Part shown: positions 15,133 through 24,340 of the stretch, piece by piece | Layout of the letters: each line of letters starts with the position of its first letter | How positions within the stretch are numbered: the first letter of the stretch is position 1 | NCBI GenBank assembly: GCA_944321715.1 | Contig: CALUMJ010000032.1 | Span: 1-32,016 of the forward strand | DNA length: 32,016 nt | DNA from: an uncultured Muribaculaceae bacterium | GTDB taxonomy: Bacteria; Bacteroidota; Bacteroidia; Bacteroidales; Muribaculaceae | Direction: 5' to 3' | Notes under the pieces: generated by a model | The model's input: the letters and a program-made list of their open reading frames with translations, nothing else | Database searches by the model: none | What the model was told of the DNA's origin: nothing | Program-made: the position numbers and the translations under genes

Positions 15133-16155
15133 ATGATTGACAACAGCTCAGCACAGCACAGCGAAACTGTCGTTTCGCTGCTCGTCCCAGTGTATAATGT
15201 CGAAAAATATGTGGAACAATGCGCCCGCTCGATATTCGGGCAGACATATCCCAATCTTGAAATAATATTCGTTGACGATTGCTCGCCCGACCACAGCATC
15301 GAGATTATCAGGCGGGTGCTTGAAGAGTATCCCCAACGCAAGCCTCAAACCAAAATCATTCCACATACTCACAACCAAGGACGTGCCGTCGCCCGCCAGA
15401 CGGCAATGCAAAATTGCACGGGCTATTACACCATACATTGCGACAGCGACGACTACATGGCACCCGACGCAATCAGCCAGCTCGTAGCAAAAGCCCGGAA
15501 AGAAGATGCCGACATCACCATCAGCGACATATTCGTGGTGGACGGCGACCAAGTGCGCACCGACAAGATGAATGTGCCGGCCGACAACATGGAATGCTTG
15601 TGCCGCATCTTAGATGGCGGGCTACACTCGGCACTATGGAACAAACTTGTGAAAAAATCATTATACGACACCTACCACATCATTTGGATACCAGGATTGG
15701 ACGAACGCGAGGATATGTTAGTGATGTACAGGCTAATGTTCCACGCCACTAAAATAGCCTACGTTCCTCGCCCGCTCTATTACTACCGTTGCCCGCGTTT
15801 CGTACACTCATCGACAAGAATGAACCCGATGAAACAAGGCTGCTGCATCACGCTGCTACGGCAAATGGACAATTTCAGACACGAGCATGCACCATTGCCG
15901 CAAGATGTGGAGCAAGCATTCATTTTCCACAAGGCCGAAATAAAGATACTCATATCGCTGTACGGCGACCGTTCAGCCTTGAAAAGCCACAAAGAACTGT
16001 TCCGCGAAGTGACAATCAAGGACATCGCGAAGCACCCAAACAGGCCTATACTGCACAAACTGACAGGTCTGCTTGAAGCGATGCACATCACCCCGGGCGT
16101 ATTGCTGATGCGGGCATTGCTCCGATTAAGGGACAAATTTATCACCTCCCGGTAA
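15133..16155 (+). CDS. glycosyltransferase family 2
   Basis: This 340-residue GT-A-fold transferase probably adds one sugar of the repeat unit on the cytoplasmic face of the inner membrane. Motifs: VSLLVPVYNVEKYVEQC near residue 14, the nucleotide-binding IIFVDDCSPD (44-53), NQGRAVARQTAMQN (81-94), and the metal-binding HCDSDDYM (102-109). The C-terminal part contains GLDEREDMLVMYRLM, the acceptor-side 'xEDxxF'-like acidic cluster, and PLYYYR. The ATG at 15133 lies 5 nt after the upstream stop; the TTG at 15124 is unnecessary. It is the last gene of the plus-strand group, facing the convergent minus-strand group. Confidence 0.9.
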   Translation: MIDNSSAQHSETVVSLLVPVYNVEKYVEQCARSIFGQTYPNLEIIFVDDCSPDHSIEIIRRVLEEYPQRKPQTKIIPHTHNQGRAVARQTAMQNCTGYYTIHCDSDDYMAPDAISQLVAKARKEDADITISDIFVVDGDQVRTDKMNVPADNMECLCRILDGGLHSALWNKLVKKSLYDTYHIIWIPGLDEREDMLVMYRLMFHATKIAYVPRPLYYYRCPRFVHSSTRMNPMKQGCCITLLRQMDNFRHEHAPLPQDVEQAFIFHKAEIKILISLYGDRSALKSHKELFREVTIKDIAKHPNRPILHKLTGLLEAMHITPGVLLMRALLRLRDKFITSR

Positions 16156-16223
16156 CTTGTGAATGCAACACAGCATACCGCCCGACCAATAGTTCCCCTA
16201 ATGACCGATTGGTGATAAAGTAG

Positions 16224-16251
16224 GAGGGTGTGTCGGTAATGATACACCCTC
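16224..16251. terminator. hairpin between the convergent polysaccharide gene groups
   Basis: GAGGGTGT at 16224-16231 pairs with ACACCCTC at 16244-16251 across a 12-nt loop. Neither strand has a clear U-run after it, but its place between two convergent operons suggests a two-way transcription stop. A second imperfect hairpin at 16289-16307 (GACACACG with CGTGCGTC, followed by AATATTTTA) could help stop plus-strand transcripts. Confidence 0.45.
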
Positions 16252-16318
16252 GTAGCAACCACTTATGGCGAATGCCGCACATTGCGCGGACACACGGGCC
16301 GTGCGTCAATATTTTAAT

Positions 16319-17383
16319 TTAGGTCAAACGGGGCTGTGAAGTGCGCCCCGAAAGTTGCTGGCACAGGGTGCGGGCCATGTTGTGGCGCGAGAAGCGGTCA
16401 ACAAAGCTTTGGCGGGCCGATGCCGCGAGTCGTGCCATGCGGTCACGGTCGCCGAGCAACGCGGCAATCATCGAGGCGGCTTGTGCTGTATCTTTCGGCA
16501 CACTCAGCCCGTTGATGTCGTCACGTACATACATCTCGGCCAGTGTGCTTGGTGATGTCACAACCACCGGCTTGCCCAGCATCATAGAGGTAATCAATAC
16601 AGTGTCGCCAGAGCAAATGCGGCCATCGTCAATAGAGGTTATGCTCAACTTGCAATTATTGAGCCAAGCGAACGATTGCTCGTAGGTTATGTCATTGCGG
16701 AATGTAATGTTTGAGGGCAGTTCTCCCGATGGCTGCCACACATCGCTGGCGATGACAAGATGGTATGGCTTCAAACAGTCTTGCCGCCACACATCGGCGA
16801 GGAAATCGAAATCGCGGTTCGAGCGTCCTATCGAGAACACATATTCGCCATCGAAATCCACCTTGAGATCTCTCATCTCATCGTATGTGTCGGGTACGCC
16901 GTAATGCACTACCAAGAATTGCTCGGGGCGCAAACCGAGTTCCTCGCAACATTGCGCCACATAGTTGTAACTCGGTATGTGAAAATAGTCGATATACTTG
17001 TTGCGACAGGCATACACCATGTATTTGTGATATATCTTGCCAAGCAGCCCAGCTTTGCGCTTGTAGGTGAAGTTGACTGCCACGAGCGTTTTATGATGCC
17101 GCTTGAGGCGGAACAAACGGCAGAAAAAAGCATAGTTGATTGCGTAGAATTGTTGCCAACACACTATGTTGTTGAACTTTTTGCGGTGGCGCAATAGCTT
17201 CAGCGGGGCAAGGAAATAGGCCGCATAGCGGCGCAAATTTATCATAAGTCCGCCATGTCCCCAGTTGGCTATTGAAACTTTCAAGTCATATTTTTCATCG
17301 GACGTTTCGTTAAACCCGTCAACGAAACTCTGTATTTCCTGTTGGGTGCAGTCAACGAATATTATATTTTTTTTATGCTTCAT
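16319..17383 (-). CDS. glycosyltransferase family 4-like (GT-B)
   Basis: This 354-residue predicted sugar transferase has the retaining GT-B layout. The N-terminal half is divergent and basic (FLAPLKLLRHRKKFNNIV). The C-terminal half is recognisable: YVFSIGRSNRDFDFLADVWR (strand and nucleotide loop), HLVIASDVWQPS, and NITFRNDITYEQSFAWLNNC. The donor-binding segment CSGDTVLITSMMLGKPVVVT takes the place of the usual 'EGfglpxlEAmaxGxPVi' with its Glu replaced, and PSTLAEMYVRDDINGLSVPK follows. The fold call is good; donor and linkage are unknown. It is the last gene of the minus-strand group, 6 bp after the upstream GT gene. Confidence 0.82.
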   Translation of the reverse strand: MKHKKNIIFVDCTQQEIQSFVDGFNETSDEKYDLKVSIANWGHGGLMINLRRYAAYFLAPLKLLRHRKKFNNIVCWQQFYAINYAFFCRLFRLKRHHKTLVAVNFTYKRKAGLLGKIYHKYMVYACRNKYIDYFHIPSYNYVAQCCEELGLRPEQFLVVHYGVPDTYDEMRDLKVDFDGEYVFSIGRSNRDFDFLADVWRQDCLKPYHLVIASDVWQPSGELPSNITFRNDITYEQSFAWLNNCKLSITSIDDGRICSGDTVLITSMMLGKPVVVTSPSTLAEMYVRDDINGLSVPKDTAQAASMIAALLGDRDRMARLAASARQSFVDRFSRHNMARTLCQQLSGRTSQPRLT

Positions 17384-17389
17384 TAATCG

Positions 17390-18481
17390 TCATTTTTTTA
17401 GAATATTGTCATACACCTCCACCGTTTGCCGGGCTATGTGGTTCCAGTCGTAGTTGTGCAGGTCGTAGCGGCGAGATGGCTGCGCAGCTTGCAGTTTGCG
17501 CTCTAATTCAGCACTTAAAGCTTGGATGTCGCCGCACGGGAAGAAGTCGGTGGCGGCGAGTTCGGGCAGACGGTTGGCTGGTATGTCGCTCACAAGCACG
17601 TCGCGGTCGTAGCTCATGGCTTCGAGCAGCGAGATGGGCAGCCCCTCGTGCGACGACGGCAGCACAAACAGTGCGGCATTGGCAAGCAGTTGGCTGAGCC
17701 GTTCGCCACGTATGAAGCCAGTTAATACGACACCGTTGTCATGTGCCGCGGCTTTCAGCGACCGTGAATATTCGTCCTCATGGTCGGCATCTCCGGCTAT
17801 GGCGAGCTTGAAACCGCATTGTGGCAATTGGCTGTAAGCCTCAATGAGCTGGTCGAAGCATTTTTCTTTCACAAACCGTCCCACGGCAACGATATATCGC
17901 CCCTTTTCGAGTCCGAGCGAGTCGATATAGTCGGTTTTCCCCGAAACCGCGGGCTTGTTCACTCCGTTGAAAATGAGGTGCGACGGCCGGTGGTATTTCT
18001 GCATCAGGATGTCGGCAATGACCTGCGAGATGGCAATGACGGCATTGCTGTAACGCGCGCCCCATCGTTCGCCAAGTTTGAGCATTGTGCGGGCCAGCAA
18101 GCCCCATTTCTGCCGGTCGTAGTCGGGCCCGTGGTGTGTTGTCACCACCTTTAGCCCTAAAAGCCGTGCCAGCGGCACCATGATTGACGGGCCTATGGCG
18201 TGGATATGCAGTATGTCGGCTTTCATGCGCTTGGCCTCGACGACGGCAAGCAGAGTGTGTACGATGGCTTCGAGGCTCTTTTTGCGGGGGGCATACACGT
18301 CGCGCAGTTTCACGCCGCGGTATTCGCTGCCACGGTTGTCGTCGGTCACGTAGCATGAGCGGCGTATCACGGTCACGTCGTGCCCCATGGCGGCAATGCG
18401 CGGGAACAATTCCTCGCAGTGCGTTTCTACCCCGCCCATTATGCGCGGGATGCCGCGTGTGCCTGTTACTACGATTTTCAT
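17390..18481 (-). CDS. glycosyltransferase family 4
   Basis: This 363-residue GT-B enzyme shows a complete family pattern. The N-terminal VVTGTRGIPRIMGGVETHCE (acceptor-side 'GGve' loop) is followed by ADILHIHAIGPSIMVPLARL and VVTTHHGPDYDRQKWG. The C-terminal half has IAVGRFVKEKCFDQLIEAYS-like sequence (YIVAVGRFVKEK), KLAIAGDADHEDEYS, and the donor motif LPSSHEGLPISLLEAMSYDR, then VSDIPANRLPELA. The N-terminus resembles the DUF1972/rhamnosyltransferase subgroup, but the sugar cannot be assigned. It lies 16 bp after the radical SAM gene and 6 bp before the next GT gene, so the three are surely co-transcribed. Confidence 0.9.
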   Translation of the reverse strand: MKIVVTGTRGIPRIMGGVETHCEELFPRIAAMGHDVTVIRRSCYVTDDNRGSEYRGVKLRDVYAPRKKSLEAIVHTLLAVVEAKRMKADILHIHAIGPSIMVPLARLLGLKVVTTHHGPDYDRQKWGLLARTMLKLGERWGARYSNAVIAISQVIADILMQKYHRPSHLIFNGVNKPAVSGKTDYIDSLGLEKGRYIVAVGRFVKEKCFDQLIEAYSQLPQCGFKLAIAGDADHEDEYSRSLKAAAHDNGVVLTGFIRGERLSQLLANAALFVLPSSHEGLPISLLEAMSYDRDVLVSDIPANRLPELAATDFFPCGDIQALSAELERKLQAAQPSRRYDLHNYDWNHIARQTVEVYDNILKK

Positions 18482-18497
18482 GGCATAATTGCGTCGG

Positions 18498-19562
18498 TTA
18501 GAATTTTTCGCGCAAGTCGCCCTGTGTGGGGTCTTGCCCTACGTCATACCATTTCATGTCCAAGCAAGCCGGCTTGCCTTGCAAGCTGCGCAACTTGTTG
18601 CGCAATGCCCAAGCTGCCGGGTAGCGCAGGTATTTGTGCATCACAGGCGATGCCGTACCCACCATCCAGCAGTTTTTGGGACATCGGCGCACCTTGGCGC
18701 GCACTTCCTCGGCTTGCTTGCTTTCCCAGATTTCGGCAAAAGTCGATGCCTGGCGTATGTTTCCCATGCTCTGCTTCCAGTATCGCTCTTCCAGCCCGTT
18801 GCATGGGAACACGTCGCCGTAGGGGTCGATGAAGAAGTTCATCATGCCAGCTTCGCATGGCAGCATGCGTCGTCCACCTTCGATGTAGTTTATTAACCCC
18901 ATGTTAAAGAAGGCTCGGAACCACGATTTGGGATGGTTTTCTTTCAATTGCCACTCGATGAGTTGCTCGAAGTTGCGGCACACTTCATCACGGTTGGTGA
19001 TTACGTTGTCGTCTTTGTGGAAATAGTATGAGTTGTGGAATGCGGCTGTGGCAAACTCCATGCCGAGCGATTTCGACAGTTGGTAAAGCGATAGCATATC
19101 GTGTGAATTGTGGTTCGACACGGTGCAGCCAAACCCGATGTCCTTTAACCCCATATCCTTCAGTGTCAGCAATGTGCGCAACCCCTTGTCGAATCCGCCA
19201 GCGCGGCCACGTAGTTCGTCGTTTTTCTGCGACAGTCCTTCGATGGATATGCGTATGCCTATGTTTGGGAATTTCTTGGCGAGGGCTATGACGCGGTCCT
19301 CGAACCACCCTGATGTGGAAATGACTATGCGCGGAGTCTTGGTGTAGCACACACGCACCACATCTTCCAAGTCTTCGCGTATGAATGGTTCGCCCCCCGT
19401 TAAGTTTATAAATTTCAGCTTTGGCAGAATTTCAAGTTCTTCGGGCTTGATTTCTTTTTTTATATCTGTGGGGTTCTGCCAAATGTTGCACATCTGGCAG
19501 CGCATGGGGCAGCGATACGTCAAGATTATGCTTGCATCGGTTGGTTGCTGTATATTTGCCAT
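18498..19562 (-). CDS. radical SAM / SPASM-like protein in the polysaccharide locus
   Basis: This 354-residue predicted iron-sulfur enzyme cleaves S-adenosylmethionine to start radical chemistry. It has the cluster motif C18-PMR-C22-QM-C25, the SAM-binding GGEP at 56-59 (INLTGGEPF), and later strands ISTSGWFEDRV and GIRISIEGLSQKNDELRG. The C-terminal part carries extra Cys residues: C236 in MLPCEAGMMNFFIDPYGDVF, C254, and C294/C298 in RRCPKNC. That is the arrangement of SPASM or twitch domains holding auxiliary clusters. No peptide precursor is visible nearby, so a maturase role is not supported. Its place between GT4 genes suggests action on a sugar or lipid intermediate, but this is inference. 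Confidence 0.85.
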   Translation of the reverse strand: MANIQQPTDASIILTYRCPMRCQMCNIWQNPTDIKKEIKPEELEILPKLKFINLTGGEPFIREDLEDVVRVCYTKTPRIVISTSGWFEDRVIALAKKFPNIGIRISIEGLSQKNDELRGRAGGFDKGLRTLLTLKDMGLKDIGFGCTVSNHNSHDMLSLYQLSKSLGMEFATAAFHNSYYFHKDDNVITNRDEVCRNFEQLIEWQLKENHPKSWFRAFFNMGLINYIEGGRRMLPCEAGMMNFFIDPYGDVFPCNGLEERYWKQSMGNIRQASTFAEIWESKQAEEVRAKVRRCPKNCWMVGTASPVMHKYLRYPAAWALRNKLRSLQGKPACLDMKWYDVGQDPTQGDLREKF

Positions 19563-19623
19563 GACTTGATTTCTCTTTAGGTTCTTCCTCTATAGAGGGA
19601 GATAGTTGTCCTTAAAAAACAGC

Positions 19624-19655
19624 CAAAATTACAATTTTTTTCACATTTTTGCAAG
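19624..19655 (-). promoter_or_regulatory. internal promoter for the radical SAM / GT genes
   Basis: On the minus strand CTTG (19652-19655) and TAATTTTG (19624-19631) are 20 nt apart. It sits in the 78-bp gap after the upstream GT gene, the largest gap in the group, and would allow separate expression of the last three genes. Confidence 0.5.
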
Positions 19656-20882
19656 TTGTTGATGCTTGATGGTTGCTTTGTTATAAATTTCCATGAGTGC
19701 ATCGTAGTGCGTGGCGGGGTTGAAGTGGGTTTCGGCAAATGCACGTGCGTAGTGCGACATCTGTGCATATCGTTCGTGCGTGATGCTTGCTGCTTGCCTT
19801 ATGGCTTGTGTTAATGCGTCTTTGTCGAATGCTGTGAATACATATCCTGTCTGCTCTGGAACAATGATTTCGGGGATACCGCCGATTGCCGAGCCGATGA
19901 CAGGCTTGCCGTAGGTGTATCCTTCGACCACGGTCATGGGGTTGTTTTCCTCACATTCCGAAGGAACGATGATGAAGGACGCATTCTTCACCAAATCGAA
20001 TAGTTCGTTGCCAGTCTTGTAGCCCACGAATTGCACATTGTGTGTGGCAATGGTCCTCAATTGGTCGAGCATTGGACCTGTGCCGGCGACTTTCAGAGTG
20101 ATGTCGGGCAGTGATTTCATGCTTTCTATGAGCGTTGCGATGCCTTTGTAGTCGATAATTCGCCCATAGAACAAGAAGTAGCCCTTGTGCGACGGATTGG
20201 GCGTAATGTTGTTGATGTTAGGAGCGAAGTTGTACAGCACGCAGCCTTTTTCTCCGAAATAGCTGTGCCGAGAGGCATGCTTGTCGAGATGGCTTTTGCT
20301 GGCAAATATATAATGGTCGATATATGGGTCGTAGTGGAATAGCTTTTCCTTGTATAGCATTTCAAATGCACACATCCAGCTATTGATGAGGTTGTTCTCG
20401 TAGCATCGGTGCAAGCCGCAATTGAGCCCCCATGTGTTGAGGCAATTGTCGCATCGCTTGCCATGCAGGTTGAATTGTAACGACGGGCAGATAAACCGTG
20501 TGTCGTGCAGCGTGATGACCACTGGTATGCCGTGCTGCTTTAGTACAGGCAGAATGGATAGTGATATGCCGTTGAAGATGTTGTGCAAGTGTGCTATGTC
20601 GGGGCGGAAATCGGCAATGAGTTGTTCCATCTTGATTGCCGCATCGCGGTTGCTGAAGAAACGTGGGATGCTGCATATTTTCCCCCACACGCCCTTTATG
20701 TCGCGGATTTCAGGTGCGTCAACAAAGTACCGCGACCATGGCGACGGCTCGTTGCGCGGATGGTTGATGCTCATACGCGCAACTTCGTGGCCATGCTGCT
20801 GGAGCATCTCTATGGTGTTGAAAAACACCGTTTCGGAGCCTCCGCGCAGGTAGTTGTACTTGTTTACTTGCAATATTCTCAT
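19641..20882 (-). CDS. glycosyltransferase family 4
   Basis: This 413-residue GT-B enzyme has the N-terminal ILQVNKYNYLRGGSETVFFN (glycine-rich acceptor loop), PDIAHLHNIFNGISLSILP and VVITLHDTRFICPSLQFNLH. A Cys-rich stretch, KRCDNCLNTWGLNCGLHRC, follows; it is found in a subset of bacterial GT4 enzymes and may bind a metal. The C-terminal half has YFLFYGRIIDYKGIATLIES, TLKVAGTGPMLDQL, and the donor motif VPSECEENNPMTVVEGYTYG, then KPVIGSAIGGIPEII. It lies 17 bp downstream of the Wzc-like gene in the wza-wzy-wzz operon. The sugar is unknown. Confidence 0.91.
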   Translation of the reverse strand: MRILQVNKYNYLRGGSETVFFNTIEMLQQHGHEVARMSINHPRNEPSPWSRYFVDAPEIRDIKGVWGKICSIPRFFSNRDAAIKMEQLIADFRPDIAHLHNIFNGISLSILPVLKQHGIPVVITLHDTRFICPSLQFNLHGKRCDNCLNTWGLNCGLHRCYENNLINSWMCAFEMLYKEKLFHYDPYIDHYIFASKSHLDKHASRHSYFGEKGCVLYNFAPNINNITPNPSHKGYFLFYGRIIDYKGIATLIESMKSLPDITLKVAGTGPMLDQLRTIATHNVQFVGYKTGNELFDLVKNASFIIVPSECEENNPMTVVEGYTYGKPVIGSAIGGIPEIIVPEQTGYVFTAFDKDALTQAIRQAASITHERYAQMSHYARAFAETHFNPATHYDALMEIYNKATIKHQQLAKM

Positions 20883-20899
20883 GATAGTGTGTCGCTTTT

Positions 20900-23038
20900 C
20901 TAATATATCCAGAACATGAATTTGATGCCTATGTGGGCTTTTGCAATTTGTGCTACGCGGCTGCGCTTGGCTTGCCCGCGCTCCACCATGACGACAGTCG
21001 GCGTTTCGTCGTCGGTTATGTTGGTTAAGGCATCGATTGCTTCATTGTCATTCTTGCACAGCAGCATAATGCTGTCGTATCGTTCGGCAAGCGATGCCAC
21101 CATGGCTTTGAAGCGGTTGTTGAGCAATATGTCGCTCGGCGTTCCATCGTAGGCGAGGAGGTCGATTCCGCCGAGTGTGGCGGCTTTGGGCGAGTCAAGG
21201 TCGCCATTGAGCTGGCAATCGCTGCAGCCATAAATGTTGTTAAGGTCTATGGCGATTATGCGGCGGCCGGTGTCGGCGATTTGCTTTGCAAGGTCGGTCA
21301 CGGCTTGTTGTCTGTTGCCGTCGATGTGTTCGTCGTCAAATGTTATTGGAATCAATCTTGATTGGTTGTGTGCAAGCAATGCAGCTCGCAGCATTGCCGT
21401 TGTTTCGTATGTCGGCATGCCGTTATGCTTTACAGTCAGTGGCATGTCATATTCATGCTCGATGGCCTGTTCCCGCCACAGCTTGTAAAGTACAAACATT
21501 GATGGGAACAGCAGTGACAAGAATATGCCAATCATCGGAAATATGATGCTGCTCGTGTTTGAGGCCTCGTTTTCGGGGCAGTAGGCTTTATCTACAATGG
21601 TTGCAGGAAGTTCGCTTGATGCCTGTTGCATCTCATATTCGGTTTTCTTGTTGAGCAAGAACAGATACACCTGGTTGTTCAGCTGCAGTCTGCGAGATAG
21701 GTCGGTGTATTCGCGTTGAAGCCGTGGGGTGCTGCCCAGGCGGGACGTGAACTCGCTGTATTTCTTTTCTTGCTCGGCTATGCTGGAGCTTAGGTTGTGC
21801 TTTTGCTGTTCCACGCTGGCAATTACAGCATCGCGCAGTGCGTCGATGCTTGCAGTGACTTCGGTGAGTGCGGCGTTGTCGGGCTTTGCCGAGCGCAGCA
21901 GCTTCATGCGTTGGATTACCAGCTCGTTGTATTGGTTTGCAATCGACATTCCCGCCTGTGTTCCCTTGTCGTCGGAGATTGGTAGCAGCGAGTATTTGCT
22001 GTCTTCGGAACGTAGGAATTTGAGCAGCAGGTCGCATATAATGATTTGTGTGCGGCTGGCCATCATGTCGGCATCCAATGTGGCTGTGGCATTCAGCGAT
22101 ATTTCGAGTTCGGTGGAAATGTCGGTGATGTTGTTCTCGATTCTGAATCGTTCGAGTTGTGATTCCGATTTTATTAGATTGACATAGGCCGAGTCTATCT
22201 GCTGGTTTATTACATCCAATCCTCGTGAGGCTTTTTGGCCTTTGTCCAAAGTGCGTTGGTCGAAGTATGCGGTTATTAGTGTGTTAAGTACATCTTTGCC
22301 ACGTTGCAGGTTCGGGTCGGTGTGTATGAGAAGCATTGCGTCCGAGACTTTGTCAAACGCAATGATGCTCAGCGATTTTGATAGCTCATTGATGGCTGTA
22401 TTGTTGTTCGTTACTGCTATTCTCATCTCCATCGGTTCGCCTTTTACGTAGTGTTTGGTCGTCAGCAATGAGAAATCCATCCCATCGACTTTTATTGTAG
22501 TCGGCAGAGCCATGTCGTTTTGTTCAAATAGAGTATTGAAGAATCCGCGCACCACTTTCACGTCGGCTGTTCCATTTGGCTTGAGTTTTATTTTGAATTG
22601 CATGCCAGCCGATACGGTGTCGAAATATATGTCATCAGCGGCGACCAAGCGCAAAGGTGATTCGTTATAGAGGGTCTGCTTGTTCATCAGACCTTTGTAC
22701 AAGAAATATTGGCGGTTGAGTTGCAAATCCTTTATTGCACGCTCATACACGGCATTGGATTGCATCACTACCATTTCGTTTTCGAGCGATGTGCCTCCAA
22801 ACATGCTTGGGACCGACAATCCGAGCATTGCCCCCATGCCCGACAAGCGTCCACCCGTGTCGCCTTCGTTTTCAACAAGTAGGACTGCATTCAATGTGTA
22901 TTTTGCCTCTCGCGTAAGGGCAAAATATATCGACCCCGTCATTAGCACCACAGCTGTGGCTATGTATATCCATTTGTAGCGTATGACCGTTGCAAAAAAT
23001 CTGCGCAAGTCGATTGTGTTGTTATTTAGGTATATCAT
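20900..23038 (-). CDS. Wzz/Wzc-like polysaccharide co-polymerase with a degenerate kinase domain
   Basis: This 712-residue inner-membrane protein controls chain length and links polymerisation to Wza export. A Wzz domain spans ~8-180, with the first membrane helix at 22-41. A long periplasmic part rich in coiled coil (280-470) follows, including the GNVR-like PRLQREYTDLSRRLQLNNQV (438-457). The second helix is at 498-520 and a cytoplasmic domain runs 545-712. That domain matches the layout of bacterial tyrosine kinases but lacks the Walker A 'GxGKS/T' (here 563-580 read PITFDDEHIDGNRQQAV). It keeps a Walker A'-like IIAIDLN (594-600), and it has no C-terminal tyrosine cluster. It is thus best seen as a pseudokinase. 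One base separates it from wzy upstream. Confidence 0.87.
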   Translation of the reverse strand: MIYLNNNTIDLRRFFATVIRYKWIYIATAVVLMTGSIYFALTREAKYTLNAVLLVENEGDTGGRLSGMGAMLGLSVPSMFGGTSLENEMVVMQSNAVYERAIKDLQLNRQYFLYKGLMNKQTLYNESPLRLVAADDIYFDTVSAGMQFKIKLKPNGTADVKVVRGFFNTLFEQNDMALPTTIKVDGMDFSLLTTKHYVKGEPMEMRIAVTNNNTAINELSKSLSIIAFDKVSDAMLLIHTDPNLQRGKDVLNTLITAYFDQRTLDKGQKASRGLDVINQQIDSAYVNLIKSESQLERFRIENNITDISTELEISLNATATLDADMMASRTQIIICDLLLKFLRSEDSKYSLLPISDDKGTQAGMSIANQYNELVIQRMKLLRSAKPDNAALTEVTASIDALRDAVIASVEQQKHNLSSSIAEQEKKYSEFTSRLGSTPRLQREYTDLSRRLQLNNQVYLFLLNKKTEYEMQQASSELPATIVDKAYCPENEASNTSSIIFPMIGIFLSLLFPSMFVLYKLWREQAIEHEYDMPLTVKHNGMPTYETTAMLRAALLAHNQSRLIPITFDDEHIDGNRQQAVTDLAKQIADTGRRIIAIDLNNIYGCSDCQLNGDLDSPKAATLGGIDLLAYDGTPSDILLNNRFKAMVASLAERYDSIMLLCKNDNEAIDALTNITDDETPTVVMVERGQAKRSRVAQIAKAHIGIKFMFWIY

Positions 23039-23039
23039 G

Positions 23040-24287
23040 TTACTTTTGTATATATTCGGTTTTCAATATTTTTTCTGTCTCTTTTTTGCTCATAGTGCGA
23101 TACTTTCCCACAATCAAGCCAAGCAGCATCATGGGTACGTATCCTCCGATTTGTATTATCGCGGTGCCTGTGGTGCTTTCAATTAGTGCGAAACAAATGG
23201 CAATCACACCGATTGAAAATTCCAATGTGTGGCCCAAGTGCAGTGCAATCCTGAGTTTGCGCCATATCCATGTCCAGAAGTAAATGTACAATGCTATGCC
23301 GATGAGTCCGAATTGTGCCAAAACAGGGTAGTAAGCGTCAGATATGAAGTCTGGCATATCGTATGATAGGCCCCACACCTTGTCTAAGCCATATTCTGGG
23401 TAAACTCCAGAATAATTTACCAATGGTGAAGAGGAGTGGTTGGCAAAAGATGCCAGCCCCGACCCAAATATGGGATAATCGCATAAAATTAGGTACATGC
23501 CTATGTATAATGCCGGGCGGGCAAATGATGATATATTGGTATAGGAAACAGTGGTAGCATTGCCAAAGATAAAGTAAAACTCAATCTTTTGCCATGCGAC
23601 AAGAATCACCAACGCAAATCCTGCGAGCAGCACTATGGCGTGCTTGATGTTGAGGTTGCGCACTATGCCTGGGCGATAGACGAAAAGCATGAACAATGCT
23701 ATTACAAACTCACCGTAAAATTTGGAACGAGTGCCGAGTAGCCCCACCGACAATATTGCCAAGGCTACTGCCAAATTTATGGGCGATACTTTCCCGTCGT
23801 CGTCGAGGCTACAATAGAGGTACAGCAGCGACATCGACAGCGAAATGGTGCCATAGTGTACCATGTGGCCGAGGACGGCATCGGTCAGCCCTGAGGCAAA
23901 TGTCGCAGCAAGCACGACCGCAGTTACGATACATGCCGCTTTGAGGATTTTTTTCATTGACTGGCTGAAACTTGGCGCAAGGGCGTATGATATGAGGAAA
24001 GGCACGAACGCCTTTTGCTCAAGAATGAAGTCGTTGGTTATCGCCGCAGGTGTATTGTAGTGGCGGAAGAAAATCGAGAAGACAAAGTAGAACAGGAGTA
24101 CCCCTTCAAACACCAACAGTGTCTTGTAACGCGCGAGGTTGCGGTTTACCACAAGGTCGAGCGCAATCACGAGCAGGAACAACATCAAAGTCAACTCGTC
24201 GCTGAATTTGAGCAGATTGAGTGCCGGGATTTCGACTACCACGACAAACATCAACAACCAAAAGAATATTTTGTCGATGCTAAGCAT
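23040..24287 (-). CDS. wzy: O-antigen polymerase / ligase-like membrane protein (Wzy)
   Basis: This 415-residue integral membrane protein has about 11-12 hydrophobic helices and the large periplasmic loop typical of Wzy polymerases (approximately the segment IFGNATTVSYTNISSFARPA to MPDFISDAYYPVLAQFG). Sequence conservation in this family is low, so the call rests on topology, on the short 'GSGLASFANHSSS' and 'ISDAYYPVLAQFGLIG' segments that resemble the H/GNxxL-type Wzy_C region, and on its place between wza and the Wzz-like gene. The ATG at 24287 is preferred to a TTG at 24302. It would join undecaprenyl-linked repeat units on the periplasmic face. Confidence 0.82.
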   Translation of the reverse strand: MLSIDKIFFWLLMFVVVVEIPALNLLKFSDELTLMLFLLVIALDLVVNRNLARYKTLLVFEGVLLFYFVFSIFFRHYNTPAAITNDFILEQKAFVPFLISYALAPSFSQSMKKILKAACIVTAVVLAATFASGLTDAVLGHMVHYGTISLSMSLLYLYCSLDDDGKVSPINLAVALAILSVGLLGTRSKFYGEFVIALFMLFVYRPGIVRNLNIKHAIVLLAGFALVILVAWQKIEFYFIFGNATTVSYTNISSFARPALYIGMYLILCDYPIFGSGLASFANHSSSPLVNYSGVYPEYGLDKVWGLSYDMPDFISDAYYPVLAQFGLIGIALYIYFWTWIWRKLRIALHLGHTLEFSIGVIAICFALIESTTGTAIIQIGGYVPMMLLGLIVGKYRTMSKKETEKILKTEYIQK

Positions 24288-24306
24288 TGTGTATAAAGTC
24301 AACTAT

Positions 24307-24328
24307 CCATGCCCTGCCGCCGGCATGG
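24307..24328 (-). other. intercistronic hairpin between wza and wzy
   Basis: CCATGCC at 24307-24313 pairs perfectly with GGCATGG at 24322-24328 across an 8-nt loop. It lies between the wza stop (24341) and the wzy start (24287), with no U-run. It could protect the wza message or lower the level of wzy. Confidence 0.5.
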
Positions 24329-24340
24329 CACGATGTGTGG

